Position numbers and translations under genes: made by a program | NCBI GenBank assembly: GCA_030686995.1 | Contig: CM060709.1 | Location: 300,963,357-301,027,356, forward strand | Direction of reading: 5' to 3' | Length of the DNA stretch: 64,000 nucleotides | Origin: Artemisia argyi | Taxonomy: Eukaryota; Streptophyta; Magnoliopsida; Asterales; Asteraceae | Notes under the pieces: generated by a model | Told to the model about the DNA's origin: nothing | Seen by the model: only the letters and a program-made list of their open reading frames with translations | Databases searched by the model: none | Shown here: in pieces, positions 61,901 to 64,000 of the stretch | How the letters are laid out: every line of letters begins with the position of its first letter | Numbering within the stretch: position 1 is the stretch's first letter

Positions 61901-62337
61901 GTTCTGAAGGTCAAATAGCCTACCCAAAATTGTTGGTAAAATGCATCAATAAACTCTGACTGGTTCATTATCCAAGGGTTAAAGATACACTGAAATTGAG
62001 TTTGGATCACTTTAAAAGCTTCCTTGCAGTTACTCATATCAAGTTCTGCTTCATTAAGTAGCATCTCAAGTTGATTCAGGCTTTTGTTGAGTTTCTCTTT
62101 GAAATAATGAAATCGGTCTCTGACATAGTATTCAAATGCTTGTTCGAACCTTGAATCATAACCATAAATATTGATGACCTTCACTACATATGACTTGAAC
62201 ACTGTAAACACTTTCTTTGAATCTCTCTCTTGGATTTGCATTTTCATTTCCATTGTTAAGCGATGTGTGATAAAGTTGATCTTAGGATCTTTAAAGATAA
62301 CAAAGGTTGTTGTTTGAAGATTAGGTGTTTTTGGCAA
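58964..62337 (-). pseudogene. Long coiled-coil Gag-like protein, two lesions
   Basis: The main frame (62337-60490, 615 aa) starts with a compact N-terminal region (about 1-150, FKSYVVKVINIYGYDSRFEQ and FWVGYLTFRTKC). A strongly charged coiled coil follows (150-215, with REREQIEKDMQLKERELIE and a near repeat EREMQLKEIEVIEKE), then an acidic serine-rich linker (220-350) and a long second coiled coil (355-545). The frame shifts near 60500. It continues in 60511-60188, is stopped by TAA at 60190-60188, and resumes in the same frame to 58964 with more coiled coil and a basic tail (KPVWKPKQSRSKHLNYS). Undamaged it would be about 1,100 residues. I associate it with Gag-like ORFs of Asteraceae Copia relatives. 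No CCHC knuckle or pol follows. Role in particle assembly is inferred. Confidence 0.75.
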
Positions 62338-63281
62338 AGTTTGAAAAGCGAATATGGTAGATTTTAGTGATTTTGAATTTTCCCACCAAAAATATTTTTG
62401 AAAATTTTCTCTCCCAAAATTTGAAAATCACAAAGAAATACAATTCTAAGGTTACCTGAAAAATTTAAGTTTTCAAAATTTTGACGCCAAATTTTACCGA
62501 AAAATTTTGAATTTTGGCCTAAAAATATGAATTTCGGGCCAAAATTTTCAACCTTATACCAAAATTTGAATCTCGCGTAAAAATTGATCTTTAAGTCTCG
62601 TGTGAAAAATAAATTTTACTCAAATTTTCCCGCCAACCTTGTCAAACTCAAACTCGGTATGATTTCTTGAATATCTAACTCGGTATGTATGGAGAGAAAT
62701 CCAAACTCGGTATGTATTGAGAAATTTCAAACTCGGTATGTATTAAGAACTTTCAAACTCGGTATGTTATCAAAATTTGAGCAGAGTTTCCCCTTGAAAT
62801 GAGCCACAAGAAACCTTACTCGATGTACGATAAGGTAATAGGCTAACTCGCCAAACTTAATTCCAAACTCGATAAGTTTTAAATCCTAACTCGATAAGTA
62901 TTGACTCCCAAACTCGGTAACACTTAACTCGATAACTTGCGAAGTTAACTTCAAACTCGATAGAAAAAAAATCAACCTAAGTCGCTGAAACTTGACCAAA
63001 CTTAAATCCCAAACTCTATATAAATTTTCAAACTCGGTAAACCACTCTAAACTCGAAAAAAAAAATTTCTCAAACTCGAAAAAAAATTTTCAAACTCTAC
63101 AAAACTATTTTCCAAACTCGGTAAAAGATTTCAAACTCGAAAACTATTTTCAAACTCGAAATAAATCAAATCCAATCTCGAAAACACTCCAATGAACAGT
63201 ACCAGATCCTTTTTTTTTCACAAAAAAAAAACACGATTTTTTCACCCAAAAACAATCTAAGACAACCTAAAATTATCCCTA
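62338..63281 (-). other. 5' leader with about twenty repeated CGAGTTTG-type motifs
   Basis: The roughly 0.95-kb leader between primer-binding site and Gag-like start is packed (62640-63190) with the octamer CGAGTTTG or one-base variants (plus strand CAAACTCG), often followed by GTATG or ATAAG. Spacing varies from about 15 to 45 bases. No ORF. Confidence 0.75.
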
Positions 63282-63295
63282 GGCTCTTGATACCA
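63282..63295 (-). other. Primer-binding site of the Gag-only element
   Basis: TGGTATCAAGAGCC resembles the initiator-tRNA-Met site TGGTATCAGAGC with one extra A. It is two bases from the LTR edge. Confidence 0.8.
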
Positions 63296-63297
63296 CT

Positions 63298-63636
63298 TGT
63301 AATTATCGTAGAACAACCTTATCACTTGTGAATCTAGGCTAGATCTAGAGAGAGAAAGTAAGTAGAGAGAGAGAGTGGAAGGGAACTCCTAGTGTGTGAA
63401 ATAATAACCTTGTTATGACTAAGAGAACCAACCTCTAAATGAGGCCTTACATGGGTATTTATACTTGTAGTCTAGGGCTTCACATATCTTTGACCATATT
63501 ACATAACTAGCCCTTAGACTTTATACAAGCATGAATAATACACATAAACTTAATAAACTAGCATTTACTAACTATTACATGAATATATTTAACTAACTAT
63601 TGGACTCAATAATGATCGTCACTTTTAATCCTAACA
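63298..63636 (-). repeat. 5' LTR of the Gag-only element
   Basis: 339 bp with TATAAATA at 63463-63456 (minus). About 99% identical to the other LTR outside one 12-bp indel, by eye. Confidence 0.92.
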
Positions 63637-63798
63637 CACTCATTCTCAAAACCGTTTTCTAAAACATCATTGCAATCTCGCTGGGACATAACGACCCGGG
63701 GACACACTATACTATCCATGAAGAATTGGAACTGAGCTGTCTTTGACTTGTCAACCTTGGTCAATAATATCTGACTGCTTTCACCACCAATCAAAATT

Positions 63799-63816
63799 TG
63801 GCGCCGTTGTCGGGGA
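63799..63816 (+). other. Primer-binding site of the Gypsy-type element
   Basis: TGGCGCCGTTGTCGGGGA matches, with one change, the tRNA-Asp-complementary site common in plant Tat/Athila elements. From here to 64000 is untranslated leader; no coding is visible. Confidence 0.8.
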
Positions 63817-64000
63817 GGTTGTTGCGTGTTTTTAAAATCGTTTAACTTTAGTGGTTTTCAAAACCCTCCCTGTACAAATTTCACACAATTTGTAAAAAGT
63901 TTTTGTAAAAATATCAATCACATCAAAAAAGTTCATTAACACTTTTCCTGAAGTGTTAACAACACCAAAAAAATCAAAAACAACAAAACAAACTGTGAAG

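Larger units (their letters stand above)
55854..63636 (-). mobile_element. Complete young LTR element with Gag-like ORF and no visible pol
   Basis: Two direct LTRs (63298-63636 and 55854-56180) start TGTTAGGATT and end TTACA (or GTGATTACA) on the minus strand. A perfect 5-bp target duplication CACTC (55849-55853 and 63637-63641) flanks the element. A primer-binding site TGGTATCAAGAGCC (63295-63282) stands two bases inside the 5' LTR, close to the initiator-tRNA-Met type. A polypurine tract abuts the 3' LTR (56190-56181). The inside has one long Gag-like reading frame (62337-58964) and then about 2.8 kb without protease, integrase, reverse transcriptase or RNase H motifs. By PBS and protein style it is Copia-related and non-autonomous. 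The LTRs differ at four bases and one 12-bp indel by my count, so insertion is recent. Confidence 0.9.
51117..63793 (+). mobile_element. Long LTR of a Gypsy-type retrotransposon, interrupted
   Basis: It starts with the palindrome TGATGAGT, eight bases, then ACTCATCA (51117-51140), and ends CCAATCA at 63793, giving TG...CA ends. Six bases later stands TGGCGCCGTTGTCGGGGA, a primer-binding site of the tRNA-Asp type used by many plant Tat/Athila Gypsy elements. Without the hAT MITE (52748-53371) and the nested LTR element (55854-63636) the LTR is about 4.2 kb, large but known for that group. The body and second LTR lie beyond the window, so a complete element cannot be confirmed. Confidence 0.75.

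Noticed and set aside
62640..63190. The CAAACTCG array as a CRISPR or satellite array
   Set aside because: Unit is short, spacing is irregular, and it lies in the leader of a plant retrotransposon.
63606..63794. 62-aa minus-strand ORF at the LTR junction
   Set aside because: It spans the edge of the 5' LTR and the Gypsy LTR; no motif.

Overview
This is a nuclear plant DNA window: AT-rich, with intron-bearing genes, many poly-A and (TA)n tracts and dense transposable elements. A eudicot, probably of the daisy family (Asteraceae), is my best inference. It rests on the style of the long coiled-coil Gag-like ORF at 58964-62337 and on the MITE and Helitron families; no single marker proves it.

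Only two genes look intact. Both are Aux/IAA auxin-response repressors on the minus strand, about 21 kb apart: a four-exon gene at 6200-7464 (207 aa, IAA1-4-like) and a three-exon gene at 28322-30462 (158 aa, IAA5/6/19-like). Each keeps the EAR motif (LxLxL), the GWPPV degron and the PB1 oligomerisation core. They look like a widely spaced tandem pair driven apart by transposons.

Layout. 1-5.5 kb: two Helitrons lying head to tail on the minus strand, the larger one carrying unrecognised exon-like pieces. 6.2-7.5 kb: the first Aux/IAA gene. 8.2-13.1 kb: a plus-strand Helitron-like element, also with captured exon-like pieces. 13.3-16.4 kb: a CACTA-like remnant and a dead hAT transposase gene. 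17.3-25.4 kb: a non-autonomous hAT element with a perfect 8-bp target duplication that encloses two fold-back elements, one of which holds a 5'-truncated L1-type LINE with its own target duplication. 28.3-30.5 kb: the second Aux/IAA gene. 31.7-36 kb: a run of small DNA transposons (fold-back, Harbinger-like, Mutator-like, hAT). 36.4-43.8 kb: a direct duplication whose copies serve as empty sites for each other's MITE insertions; between the copies lie a broken GRF zinc-finger gene and a ribosomal protein S15 pseudogene. 47.9-49 kb: a hAT MITE and the 3' end of a LINE with an (AAT)n tail. 49-64 kb: a retrotransposon nest in which a Copia integrase fragment is interrupted by a Gypsy-type long LTR, itself interrupted by a hAT MITE and by a complete young LTR element (55854-63636). 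That young element encodes a long coiled-coil Gag-like protein and no recognisable pol.

The most interesting items are the Gag-only LTR element, the reciprocal empty-site evidence in the 36-44 kb duplication, the four-deep nest at 17.3-25.4 kb, and the tandem Helitrons. I saw no tRNA, rRNA or CRISPR array. All element classes were assigned by eye from termini, target duplications and motifs; no alignment was run.
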